A stretch of 11,293 nucleotides of DNA from Bacteroidales bacterium (GCA_012728155.1 JAAYFR010000158.1:1-11293), one strand, 5' to 3'. Positions 1 through 7,220 are shown, counted from the stretch's first letter. Notes: generated by a model not told the origin, from the letters alone. Translations and numbers: made by a program.

Positions 1-2
1 AT

Positions 3-32
3 AGTAAGTTATTTGCTTTTGTAAATCTTACT
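3..32 (-). terminator. Possible weak hairpin terminator downstream of dnaK
   Basis: An inverted repeat pairs AGTAAG (3-8) with CTTACT (27-32). After a 2-nt bulge it continues with ATTT (11-14) against AAAT (23-26), around an 8-nt loop. It lies 78 nt beyond the dnaK stop on the side its transcript would reach. The stem is AT-rich and the bases where a U-run would sit fall outside the window, so a terminator role is only a suggestion. Confidence 0.22.
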
Positions 33-90
33 ACGTCAAAGCTTTTCTTTATCGCAATAAGCTCAGACTAGGAAATGAAAGTAAACTCTC

Positions 91-119
91 ATTTCACTCG
101 CTTACTCGCTTATTTCACT
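91..119. repeat. Tandem 8-bp repeat with flanking direct repeats at the dnaK stop
   Basis: ACTCGCTT occurs twice in exact tandem (96-103 and 104-111). The pair is flanked by direct copies of ATTTCACT (91-98 and 112-119). The dnaK stop codon (110-112, read on the minus strand) falls at its edge. A nearby inverted repeat GAAATGA (72-78) / TCATTTC (89-95) has a 10-nt loop. The repeat is directly visible; any function is unknown. Confidence 0.6.
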
Positions 120-2023
120 TCTTCGAAATCCACATCGGTTACGTTGTCATCGTTTCCTGACTGGTTGTCGCCTTGCGACTGTTGTCCTGCATCGGCACCG
201 GGTTGTGGGCCGGCTTGGGCATTAGTGGCATTGTACATCTCCTGTGAAGCAGCCTGGAAGACGGTGTTTAGTTCGTTGGTGGCAGCGTCGATGCCGTCGA
301 GATTCTGCGCTTTGTGGGCCTCCTTCAGTTTATTGAGGGCAGCTTCAATCGGCGCTTTCTTATCGGCCGGTATCTTGTCGCCCAGATCTGTCAACTGCTT
401 CTCAGTCTGGAAGATCAGTGAGTCGGCATGATTCAGCTTGTCGATACGTTCCTTTTCCTTCTTGTCGGCTTCCGCATTGGCGGCAGCTTCCTCTTTCATC
501 CGTTTGATTTCATCATCACTCAACCCGGAAGAGGCTTCGATACGGATCTTCTGCTCCTTGCCGGTAGCCTTGTCCTTGGCGGAAACACTCAGGATGCCGT
601 TGGCATCGATATCGAAAGTCACTTCGATCTGGGGAATCCCACGCGGGGATGGTGGTATGCCGTCGAGGTTGAAGACACCGATCTGCTTGTTGTCGCGTGC
701 CATCGACCGTTCGCCCTGCAGCACGTTGATCTGTACCGACGGCTGGTTGTCGGAGGCGGTAGAGAAGGTCTCGCTCTTTTTGGTCGGGATGGTGGTGTTG
801 GCGTCGATCAGCTTGGTCATCACGCCACCCAGTGTCTCGATACCGAGTGAAAGCGGAGTTACGTCCAGCAGGAGCACATCTTTTACCTCTCCTGTCAATA
901 CGGCACCCTGGATAGCAGCACCAATGGCTACTACCTCATCGGGATTTACTCCCTTATGCGGTTTCTTGCCGAACAATTTCTCTACCATATCCTGTACGGC
1001 AGGGATACGGGTGGAACCACCTACCAGGATCACCTCGTCGATATCGGAGTTGTTCATTCCGGCATCTTTCATCGCAGTCAAACAGGGCTGTTGGCATTTC
1101 TGCAACAGGTCATCGATCAGCTGTTCGAATTTAGCACGTGAAAGGGTTTTTACCAAGTGTTTTGGAATTCCGTTTACCGGCATAATATAGGGGAGGTTGA
1201 TCTCAGTGCTGGTAGCGCTGGAGAGCTCAATCTTTGCCTTTTCGGCAGCCTCTTTAAGACGTTGCAGCGCCATCGGGTCTTTCCGCAAGTCCAAGCCTTC
1301 CTCTCTCATGAACTCGTCGGCCAACCAGTCGATGATGCGGTGGTCGAAGTCGTCACCCCCCAAGTGGGTATCACCATTGGTCGATTTCACTTCGAATACG
1401 CCGTCACCCAGTTCGAGGATGGAGATATCGAAAGTACCACCGCCGAGGTCGAAAACTGCAATCTTGGAATCCTTATTTTGTTTGTCGAGCCCATAGGCCA
1501 ATGCGGCGGCTGTCGGCTCGTTCACGATACGGCGTACGGTCAGGCCTGCAATCTCACCCGCCTCTTTGGTAGCTTGGCGTTGGGCGTCGCTAAAGTAAGC
1601 CGGCACGGTAATCACCGCCTCCTTCACCTCTTGTCCGAGATGGTCTTCAGCGGTCTTTTTCATCTTCTGCAAGACGATGGCGGAAATTTCTTGCGGCGTG
1701 TAAAGCTGTCCGTTGATATCGACACGCGGCGTATTGTTGTCGCCTTTAATTACTTTGTAGGGTACCCGTCCGATCTCTTTCTGTACCCGATCGAACGTCT
1801 CTCCCATAAATGTCTTGATGGAGGAGATGGTATGGTTGGGGTTGGTAATGGCTTGACGCTTGGCAGGGTCGCCCACTTTGCGTTCGCCGCTATCCATAAA
1901 AGCTACCACCGAGGGGGTAGTACGTTTGCCTTCATTGTTGGGGATTACAACAGGTTCGTTGCCTTCCATCACGGAGACACACGAATTGGTTGTTCCTAAG
2001 TCTATTCCTATTATTTTTCCCAT
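110..2023 (-). CDS. dnaK: Molecular chaperone DnaK (Hsp70)
   Basis: Full-length cytosolic Hsp70 of 637 aa, which uses ATP to bind and release unfolded polypeptides with DnaJ and GrpE. The nucleotide-binding domain starts with IGIDLGTTNS (residues 5-14), keeps the catalytic lysine K70 in SIKTFMG, VNEPTAAALAYG (about 167-178), FDLGGGTFDISIL (191-203) and ILVGGSTRIPAVQ (about 332-344). The linker and substrate-binding domain begin around DVTPLSLGIETLGG (387-400). A helical lid follows, then a Q/G/D/N-rich disordered tail ending in the typical EEVK. The ATG start gives the canonical MGKIIGID N-terminus. It stands alone here: no grpE or dnaJ is adjacent, and it is transcribed away from the DUF4301 gene. 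I saw no CIRCE operator upstream, so heat-shock control is not evident. Identity is very secure. Confidence 0.99.
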   Translation of the reverse strand: MGKIIGIDLGTTNSCVSVMEGNEPVVIPNNEGKRTTPSVVAFMDSGERKVGDPAKRQAITNPNHTISSIKTFMGETFDRVQKEIGRVPYKVIKGDNNTPRVDINGQLYTPQEISAIVLQKMKKTAEDHLGQEVKEAVITVPAYFSDAQRQATKEAGEIAGLTVRRIVNEPTAAALAYGLDKQNKDSKIAVFDLGGGTFDISILELGDGVFEVKSTNGDTHLGGDDFDHRIIDWLADEFMREEGLDLRKDPMALQRLKEAAEKAKIELSSATSTEINLPYIMPVNGIPKHLVKTLSRAKFEQLIDDLLQKCQQPCLTAMKDAGMNNSDIDEVILVGGSTRIPAVQDMVEKLFGKKPHKGVNPDEVVAIGAAIQGAVLTGEVKDVLLLDVTPLSLGIETLGGVMTKLIDANTTIPTKKSETFSTASDNQPSVQINVLQGERSMARDNKQIGVFNLDGIPPSPRGIPQIEVTFDIDANGILSVSAKDKATGKEQKIRIEASSGLSDDEIKRMKEEAAANAEADKKEKERIDKLNHADSLIFQTEKQLTDLGDKIPADKKAPIEAALNKLKEAHKAQNLDGIDAATNELNTVFQAASQEMYNATNAQAGPQPGADAGQQSQGDNQSGNDDNVTDVDFEEVK

Positions 2024-2142
2024 AATTTGTAGTTGTTATATTTATTTTTTCTTGATGTCAACTTTATTCTCTTAACCAGAAATGAAATGGTCATCGTCAA
2101 TCTTCATTTTTTGACCCACTATTTCTTTTTCAAATGTTGTGC

Positions 2143-2174
2143 CAAATTTTTAGATCGTGACTCTTTCTGCCAAT
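2143..2174 (-). promoter_or_regulatory. Candidate Bacteroidota-type promoter for dnaK
   Basis: Read on the minus strand, ATTG (2174-2171) is followed after 20 nt by AAAATTTG (2150-2143). Bacteroidota housekeeping promoters are TTTG-N19-21-TAnnTTTG, so each box has one mismatch and the spacing is right. The implied 5' leader is a little over 100 nt. This is a pattern match only. Confidence 0.33.
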
Positions 2175-2225
2175 ATGGCGGGTTAAAATTATGGTTTAGG
2201 TGATCTCCTTTTGAGAAATAATGCC

Positions 2226-2233
2226 TACCTTTG
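2226..2233 (+). promoter_or_regulatory. Candidate -7 element upstream of the DUF4301 gene
   Basis: TACCTTTG is an exact match to the Bacteroidota -7 consensus TAnnTTTG, and its position implies a leader of roughly 65 nt before the ATG at 2305. No TTTG lies at the usual 19-21 nt spacing; the nearest (2210-2213) is only 12 nt upstream. The same nine bases TACCTTTGG recur before porD at 6269. Confidence 0.38.
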
Positions 2234-2304
2234 GTCAATAAAATTCAAAAGAGAGCCCTTGTAAAGGGTCTGTCACAAATATTACAATTCAAACCCCAAG
2301 CACT

Positions 2305-3822
2305 ATGTACACACAACAAGACTTGGAATTGCTGAGTGAAAAAGGGATTACGCAGGATCAAATCGATAGGCAACTGAATTATTTCGCCGCCGGATTTCCC
2401 TATCTCTCCATCGTTTCTCCGGCTTCCGTAGGGAGAGGAATCATGAGGGTGGAAGAAGAAGAGGAGAAGATATATCAGGATGCCTGGCAGGATTTTCTCA
2501 ATAGCGGAAAGAAGGTGACGAAATTTGTTCCCGCTTCCGGAGCGGCCAGCCGTATGTTTAAAGATCTCTTTGCCTTTTTGGCTGCCGATTATCACCTCCC
2601 AACCACATCGTTTGAGAAGGAATTCTTTGATAAGATAGGGCAATTTGCGTTTTTCGGCTCGCTTGACGAGACTTGCAAAGATTTATTTGGCAAAGATATA
2701 GCGACATTATGCCAAGAAAAGAGATACAAAGAGGTGGTGTCGGCATTGCTCGATGAGGAGGGACTGGAATATGGGAACTTGCCCAAGGGGTTGCTCCTCT
2801 TCCATAAATACTCCGAGGGGAACCGTACTTCGGTGGGGGAACATCTGACCGAAGGAACATACTATGCGAAGAACAAAGCCGGAGAGGTGAATGTGCATTT
2901 TACCGTGTCGGCAGAACATAAGGAGATGTTTGAACTGTTGGTGGCCGCCAGAAGATTGAGCTACCAGTTTAAGCTGGGCGCTACCTTCGCCGTGTCGTAT
3001 AGTATCCAGAAACCAAGCACCGATACCATTGCAGTGGATTTGAATAATGAACCTTTCAGGAATGAAGATGGCTCACTGCTCTTTCGCCCCGGTGGCCATG
3101 GTGCGCTGATTGAAAATCTGAACGATATCGATTCCGACGTGATTTTCATCAAGAATATAGACAATGTGGTGCCCGACAGGCTGAAAGAGAATGAAGCACG
3201 GTATAAAAAGCTGCTGGCAGGTATCCTCGTCACCATGCAGCAGCGTACCCACACTTATCTGGACCGGCTGGAATCGGGAGAGGCCAGCGCGGAGGAGCTG
3301 GCTGAGATGTTGGCTTTTACTCAAAATGAGCTGCTGATCTCCAATTCCGGAGAATTTGACTCGGAGGATGAGCTGAAGAGATATCTGAAGGGAAAACTTG
3401 ACCGCCCGTTCCGGGTTTGTGGGATGGTGAAGAACCAGGGTGAACCGGGAGGGGGACCTTTTATCGCTGTCAACCCCGATGGGACCGCTTCACTGCAGAT
3501 ATTGGAGAGCTCCCAGATCGATAAGGACGACCCTTCCGCCATGGAGGCGTTCAAGAATGGTTCGCATTTTAATCCCGTGGATGTGGTCTGTGGGGTGAAA
3601 TGCAATCAGGGGAACAAATACAATCTCACAGAATTTGTCGACCGGAATACCGGATTCATCTCCTATAAGTCGAAAAACGGGAAAGAGTTGAAAGCATTGG
3701 AACTACCCGGATTGTGGAACGGAGCCATGAGTAACTGGAATACCCTCTTCGTAGAGGTGCCCATCTCCACCTTCAACCCGGTAAAGACGGTGAACGACCT
3801 GCTTCGACCGGAACACCAATAG
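2305..3822 (+). CDS. DUF4301 family protein, nucleotidyltransferase-like, function unknown
   Basis: A 505-aa protein that I recognise as DUF4301, a family of unknown function found mainly in Bacteroidota. No signal peptide is visible, so it is probably cytoplasmic. KFVPASGAASRMFKD (73-87) resembles the glycine-rich, R-M-containing N-terminal loop of sugar-nucleotide pyrophosphorylases. RPGGHGALIENL (262-273) followed by IKNIDNVV (282-289) resembles the GGHG and N-x-DN segments of UDP-sugar pyrophosphorylases. Other notable segments are NQGEPGGGPF (about 377-386) and a Trp/Asn-rich C-terminal stretch ELPGLWNGAMSNW (466-478). The fold suggestion is my inference from these motifs; no substrate can be named. 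It is divergent from dnaK and the small lipoprotein gene follows after 27 bp, so the two are probably cotranscribed. The family assignment is good, the function open. Confidence 0.88.
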   Translation: MYTQQDLELLSEKGITQDQIDRQLNYFAAGFPYLSIVSPASVGRGIMRVEEEEEKIYQDAWQDFLNSGKKVTKFVPASGAASRMFKDLFAFLAADYHLPTTSFEKEFFDKIGQFAFFGSLDETCKDLFGKDIATLCQEKRYKEVVSALLDEEGLEYGNLPKGLLLFHKYSEGNRTSVGEHLTEGTYYAKNKAGEVNVHFTVSAEHKEMFELLVAARRLSYQFKLGATFAVSYSIQKPSTDTIAVDLNNEPFRNEDGSLLFRPGGHGALIENLNDIDSDVIFIKNIDNVVPDRLKENEARYKKLLAGILVTMQQRTHTYLDRLESGEASAEELAEMLAFTQNELLISNSGEFDSEDELKRYLKGKLDRPFRVCGMVKNQGEPGGGPFIAVNPDGTASLQILESSQIDKDDPSAMEAFKNGSHFNPVDVVCGVKCNQGNKYNLTEFVDRNTGFISYKSKNGKELKALELPGLWNGAMSNWNTLFVEVPISTFNPVKTVNDLLRPEHQ

Positions 3823-3849
3823 CTTTTATCATACGATAATCAACTCTGC

Positions 3850-4248
3850 ATGCAGAAGCCGGTTTTTATTCTTTTCTTTTCTTTGTTCGTTTTCGTTTCC
3901 TGTCTCCATGAACAGTTGGCACAAGACCTGCCATCATTACAGGGGACGAGATGGAAATATGTTGAATCTGAAGTGCGGGAAGATGGAACAAGTTATATCT
4001 ATGAGTTCCGCCTCCATTTCCTGGATGAGGAGAGGGTGATCGCTCATCATAAATATGAGGAAACTACCCTGTTCGAGATCATCTCAAATGAAGAAGAAAC
4101 CAGCTATATTTATCGATATGATCTCTATGTGAAACAGGGAATTTTTATCACGGATAAGGAGGAGTCCGCCTCGTTTGAGTTGAGGGGAAACCTGCTCTTC
4201 TTGATGATGGGACATCTTGCGCAAGGGTATATCTTTCGCAGGGAATAG
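3850..4248 (+). CDS. Small predicted lipoprotein, hypothetical
   Basis: A 132-aa protein starting with a short hydrophobic signal (residues 4-17) that ends in the lipobox-like FVFVSC, with C18 as the likely lipidated cysteine. This predicts a mature envelope lipoprotein of about 115 residues. The mature part alternates charged and aromatic residues in short strands (LQGTRWKYVESE, TSYIYEFRLHF, LYVKQGIFITD, SFELRGNLLFL), suggesting a small beta-barrel or lipocalin-like sandwich; this is inference, and I do not recognise a named family. The ATG lies 27 bp after the DUF4301 stop with no clear promoter or terminator between them, so it probably shares that transcript. The sustained signal-peptide-like start and intact frame support a real gene. 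Confidence 0.75.
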   Translation: MQKPVFILFFSLFVFVSCLHEQLAQDLPSLQGTRWKYVESEVREDGTSYIYEFRLHFLDEERVIAHHKYEETTLFEIISNEEETSYIYRYDLYVKQGIFITDKEESASFELRGNLLFLMMGHLAQGYIFRRE

Positions 4249-4350
4249 CCATCTCCACTTTAAATTAGAAAAAAGGGGGTGGTAGATCGGTAATGCCACC
4301 TTGATACAATATTTCCGCCTAAAAACCGTTTTATAGCCAAACTAATAGAC

Positions 4351-6231
4351 TTGAAACGTCGTTTTCTATATATTTTGCTGGCTATAACGTGGCTGTTGCC
4401 TTCGTGCGACCAGGCTAAACTGAGTGTGGCGCGGGAGCAATACCTGCGTGGTGAATACCAAGCCGCCAGTGAGACCTACAGAAAATTGTACCGTAAGACA
4501 CCGCGTGAGGAGCGAGCCCGACGGGGAATCATCGCTTTTGAGATGGCGGAGAATTATCGCAAACTCAATCAATCTTCCCGTGCCGTCGCAGCATACAGCA
4601 ATGCAATCCGCTATAACTACCCCGACACCCTCCTCTATCTCCACTATGCCCGGATGTTGCATAGGGAGGGAAACTATAAGGATGCAGCAGAAGCATACCG
4701 CCACTTCCTGACATTCCGACCGGATGACCCATTGGCGCTTAGCGGACTTCAAGGGGTGGAAAGGGCAAGGGAATGGATTGAAAATCCAACACGATATGGT
4801 GTGGAGAGGATGGAGCTGTTCAATTCCCGCCGGGGGGAGTTCAGTCCGATGCTCTCCCGGGATGGAGAGCGCCTCTATTTCAGCTCTTCGAGAGAGGAGG
4901 TGCTGGGTGAAGAGAAGAGTCCCATTACCGGCATGAAATACAACGACCTTTTTCTTTCGGTCAAAAATGTAGATGGAGAGTGGCAGAGAGCCGAAAGAAT
5001 CAATTCGGATGTGAATACCGAGTACGACGAGGGAACTCCCTCTTTTTCACCGGACGGAGAATGGATGTATTATACTTTTAGTGAGGCAGATCCCAATAAA
5101 CCAACAACGGCAAAAATTTATCTTTCACGGTGGGTCAACGGCCGATGGAGCAACGGTCGTCCTTTGGAAATCGTGCAGGATGATCAGTTATCCGTTTTTG
5201 CCCATCCGGCGATCTCTCCGTCGGGGAGTTGGCTCTACTTCGTCTCCGATATGCCGGGAGGCTATGGAGGAAAGGATATTTGGCGGGCAGCCATCCGGAA
5301 TAATTTCGAAATACTTTTTATCGAGAACCTGGGACCGGATATCAATACGCCGGGCGATGAGCTTTTCCCCTACCTGCGTAACGATACCACACTCTATTTC
5401 TCTTCCGACGGGCATCCCGGCATGGGAGGAGTGGATCTGTTCGTGGCAGTTGCTTTAGAGAAGGAAGATGTTGATTTGAAGAGGATTAACAATTGGAGGG
5501 TTGGGGAATTGAGTGATGGAGAGATAGGAAGAGACGGGAACGAGGAGAGTGGGAGATGGGGTAACGAGGAGAAAGGGCGGTGGCGTGTGACGAATCTGGG
5601 AGTGCCGCTTAATTCGTCGGCTGACGACTTTGGCATTACGTTCGCGCCGAAAGGGGAGAAAGGTTTTTTCAGTTCTAACCGGAATGATGTAAGGGGGTAT
5701 GATCATATATACTCGTTTGTATATCCCGAAACAATGGCCCGGGTGAAAAATCTTGCGGCAAATCCGGAAGATGCATTTGCCCCGGATGGCATGGTGACGG
5801 TGATTTTGGAAAATATATTTTATGATTTCAACAGTGCCGACTTGCGGCCGGAATCGAAAGAGGAGCTGGCGCTGCTGATTGCTCTGCTCAACGAACATCC
5901 ATCGGTTGGCATAGCAATCGCTGCCCATACCGACCGGAAAGGGTCGGACGAATACAATAGCGACCTCTCCATCCGTCGAGCGCAATCGGTAGTGAACTAC
6001 CTCACTACGCACGGCATCGATCCCCGGCGTTTGTCCGCCCACGGTTTTGGTAAAATCCAGCCGATGAAGGTGACCGAGGAGATCGCAGCACAGTTTGACT
6101 TCCTGAAAGAGGGAGATTGGCTGACGGAAGAATTTATTGAATCCCTTACACCTGATCAACAGGAAATTGCCGACCAGATCAACCGGAGAACATCTTTCGA
6201 AATAATTGATCAAGAACTCAAATTGAATTAA
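4351..6231 (+). CDS. PorE-like TPR/PD40/OmpA lipoprotein (probable T9SS accessory)
   Basis: A 626-aa predicted outer-membrane lipoprotein. The start is TTG: only this start gives the signal peptide and lipobox ending LLPSC (C19), and the next Met is at residue 64. TPR-like helices span about 25-140. A beta-propeller with PD40-type strands follows: FSPMLSRDGERLYFSS (164-179), PSFSPDGEWMYYT (230-242), HPAISPSGSWLYFVSD (285-300), FPYLRNDTTLYFSSDG (339-354) and ITFAPKGEKGFFSSN (429-443). The C-terminal OmpA-like peptidoglycan-binding domain (about 486-570) keeps NIFYDFNSADLRPES, HTDRKGSDEYN with D528, and LSIRRA with R543. This order resembles P. gingivalis PorE (PG1058), thought to anchor the T9SS to peptidoglycan. 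Unlike PorE, there is no room for a carboxypeptidase-regulatory-like domain between propeller and OmpA. A purine-rich insertion occupies about 379-412. Domain calls are firm; the PorE role is inferred. Confidence 0.88.
   Translation: MKRRFLYILLAITWLLPSCDQAKLSVAREQYLRGEYQAASETYRKLYRKTPREERARRGIIAFEMAENYRKLNQSSRAVAAYSNAIRYNYPDTLLYLHYARMLHREGNYKDAAEAYRHFLTFRPDDPLALSGLQGVERAREWIENPTRYGVERMELFNSRRGEFSPMLSRDGERLYFSSSREEVLGEEKSPITGMKYNDLFLSVKNVDGEWQRAERINSDVNTEYDEGTPSFSPDGEWMYYTFSEADPNKPTTAKIYLSRWVNGRWSNGRPLEIVQDDQLSVFAHPAISPSGSWLYFVSDMPGGYGGKDIWRAAIRNNFEILFIENLGPDINTPGDELFPYLRNDTTLYFSSDGHPGMGGVDLFVAVALEKEDVDLKRINNWRVGELSDGEIGRDGNEESGRWGNEEKGRWRVTNLGVPLNSSADDFGITFAPKGEKGFFSSNRNDVRGYDHIYSFVYPETMARVKNLAANPEDAFAPDGMVTVILENIFYDFNSADLRPESKEELALLIALLNEHPSVGIAIAAHTDRKGSDEYNSDLSIRRAQSVVNYLTTHGIDPRRLSAHGFGKIQPMKVTEEIAAQFDFLKEGDWLTEEFIESLTPDQQEIADQINRRTSFEIIDQELKLN
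5536..5583 (+). repeat. 24-bp tandem duplication inside the PorE-like gene
   Basis: Two adjacent 24-bp units (5536-5559 and 5560-5583) agree at 19 of 24 positions and encode GNEESGRW then GNEEKGRW in frame. They end a purine-rich tract starting near 5481; 5521-5580 holds only 8 pyrimidines in 60 bases. The tract sits between propeller strands, where orthologues would have a loop, and the reading frame stays open across it. Confidence 0.8.
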
Positions 6232-6235
6232 TCGA

Positions 6236-6257
6236 CCGAAGAACTTTATATCTTCGG
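6236..6257 (+). terminator. Hairpin after the PorE-like gene, weak terminator candidate
   Basis: CCGAAGA (6236-6242) and TCTTCGG (6251-6257) form a perfect 7-bp stem around an 8-nt loop, 5 bp after the stop codon. It is followed by AAGGATTTTATT rather than a clean T-run, so termination may be partial. It overlaps the -33 box of the next promoter. Confidence 0.4.
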
Positions 6258-6276
6258 AAGGATTTTATTACCTTTG
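6245..6276 (+). promoter_or_regulatory. Promoter of the porD-recN-rlmB cluster
   Basis: TTTA (6245-6248), a 20-nt spacer, then TACCTTTG (6269-6276) matches the Bacteroidota promoter TTTG-N19-21-TAnnTTTG with one mismatch. Transcription would start near 6283, leaving a leader of about 30 nt before porD. The -33 box lies within the loop of the hairpin at 6236-6257. It is the best promoter match I found in the window. Confidence 0.55.
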
Positions 6277-6314
6277 GACGATAATTTCCGGTAGGATATT
6301 GGCTGTTAGTGAAG

Positions 6315-7220
6315 ATGAGTCGACGAGAAAGATATGGCTGTTGGATACTTTTGTCTCTTGTGATTGCAGGAATATTTCCCCTTTCGGGACAGGAGCTGAA
6401 TGGTGTTGTGAAGGTGAACAGTACTATGGTTCAGGGCGCAAACAGACAGCTGTTCAGTACCCTTGAAGAGTCGTTGCGCAATTTTATCAACGGACGTAAA
6501 TGGACAGACAACCATCTCCGGAAAGAGGAACGGATCAATTGTTCCTTTACATTGGTCATTACCGAGTTGAACTCCTCCGGAACCTTTAAGGGGGAGTTGT
6601 ACCTGCAGTCGCATCGGCCGATAGAGAACAGCGCACAGATCACTCCCATGCTGAATGTGCGCGATACGGAGTTGGAATTCGACTATAGCGAACATCAACC
6701 CCTGCAATTCGACCTCAATTTTATGCAGGAGAACCTGACGGCAACCATTGCCTATTATCTCTATCTGATTCTGGGACTCGACTATGATTCGAAGTCTCTG
6801 TTGGGAGGTACGTCCTGTTTCCGAAATATGGAGTTGATTGCTGCCAACGCGCAATCTTACGGGTGGAAGGGATGGGACCGTCGCAATAACCGCAACCGCT
6901 CGGCCATCGCTGTTGCTTTGAATGATGGAGCACAGGAAGAGTACCGACAGATGTGGTTCGACTACCACCGACAGGGATTGGATGTGACGACAGGAAATGG
7001 TGAACCGGGATGGGGGAAAATAGTCCCCTCGGTAGAGACATTGTTGGTGTTAAAGACGAAACGACCGACCAGCGTGCTGATAAAACTATTTGGAGATACA
7101 AAACTTGAAGAGATGGTGAATCTCCTTTCCAAAGCAGATGAGTTGCAAAAGAGAGAGGGATATGATGCCCTGATGAAGTTGTACCCCGCCCATAATAACC
7201 AGTTGGAACGGTTGAGATAA
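6315..7220 (+). CDS. porD: DUF4835 family protein / type IX secretion system protein PorD
   Basis: A 301-aa secreted or periplasmic protein of the DUF4835 family, named PorD in some current annotations and associated with the T9SS; its molecular job is not established. Residues 7-25 form a signal peptide ending FPLSG before QELNG, a typical type I cleavage site with no lipobox cysteine. The family hallmark follows at once: VKVNSTMVQGANRQLF, then LEESLRNFINGRKWT and EERINCSF. A conserved aromatic region later reads MWFDYHRQGLD. I chose the ATG at 6315; an in-frame GTG at 6309 would add two residues (MK) and cannot be excluded, as neither has a clear ribosome site. recN begins 11 bp after the stop. 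In many Bacteroidota this family sits beside coaBC and recN (from memory); here a PorE-like gene occupies the upstream side. The family call is strong, the symbol moderate. Confidence 0.88.
   Translation: MSRRERYGCWILLSLVIAGIFPLSGQELNGVVKVNSTMVQGANRQLFSTLEESLRNFINGRKWTDNHLRKEERINCSFTLVITELNSSGTFKGELYLQSHRPIENSAQITPMLNVRDTELEFDYSEHQPLQFDLNFMQENLTATIAYYLYLILGLDYDSKSLLGGTSCFRNMELIAANAQSYGWKGWDRRNNRNRSAIAVALNDGAQEEYRQMWFDYHRQGLDVTTGNGEPGWGKIVPSVETLLVLKTKRPTSVLIKLFGDTKLEEMVNLLSKADELQKREGYDALMKLYPAHNNQLERLR

Noticed and set aside
1157..1999. Long open frame of 280 codons on the strand opposite dnaK
   Set aside because: It is the shadow of a highly conserved gene; the translation has no recognisable domain, and the dnaK frame explains the conservation.
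2035..2061. TTGACA and TATAAC boxes upstream of dnaK (minus strand), sigma-70-like
   Set aside because: The spacing is 15 nt, the implied start would be only a few bases before the ATG, and Bacteroidota use a different consensus; the region is simply AT-rich.
2024..2304. Search for a CIRCE operator or heat-shock sigma promoter for dnaK
   Set aside because: No TTAGCACTC / GAGTGCTAA pair or similar inverted repeat was found in the divergent region.
4276..4302. Hairpin GGTGGTA / TGCCACC after the small lipoprotein gene as a terminator
   Set aside because: The stem is short with a G-T wobble, has a 9-nt loop and no following T-run, and it overlaps the promoter-like block of the next gene.
4351..4542. 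Starting the PorE-like protein at its first internal ATG (residue 64)
   Set aside because: This would remove the signal peptide, the LLPSC lipobox and part of the TPR region, all of which are well formed from the TTG at 4351.
5455..6213. Open frame of 252 codons opposite the PorE-like gene
   Set aside because: The sense frame has clear PD40 and OmpA motifs; the antisense product is Pro/Arg/His-rich and has no recognisable start region.
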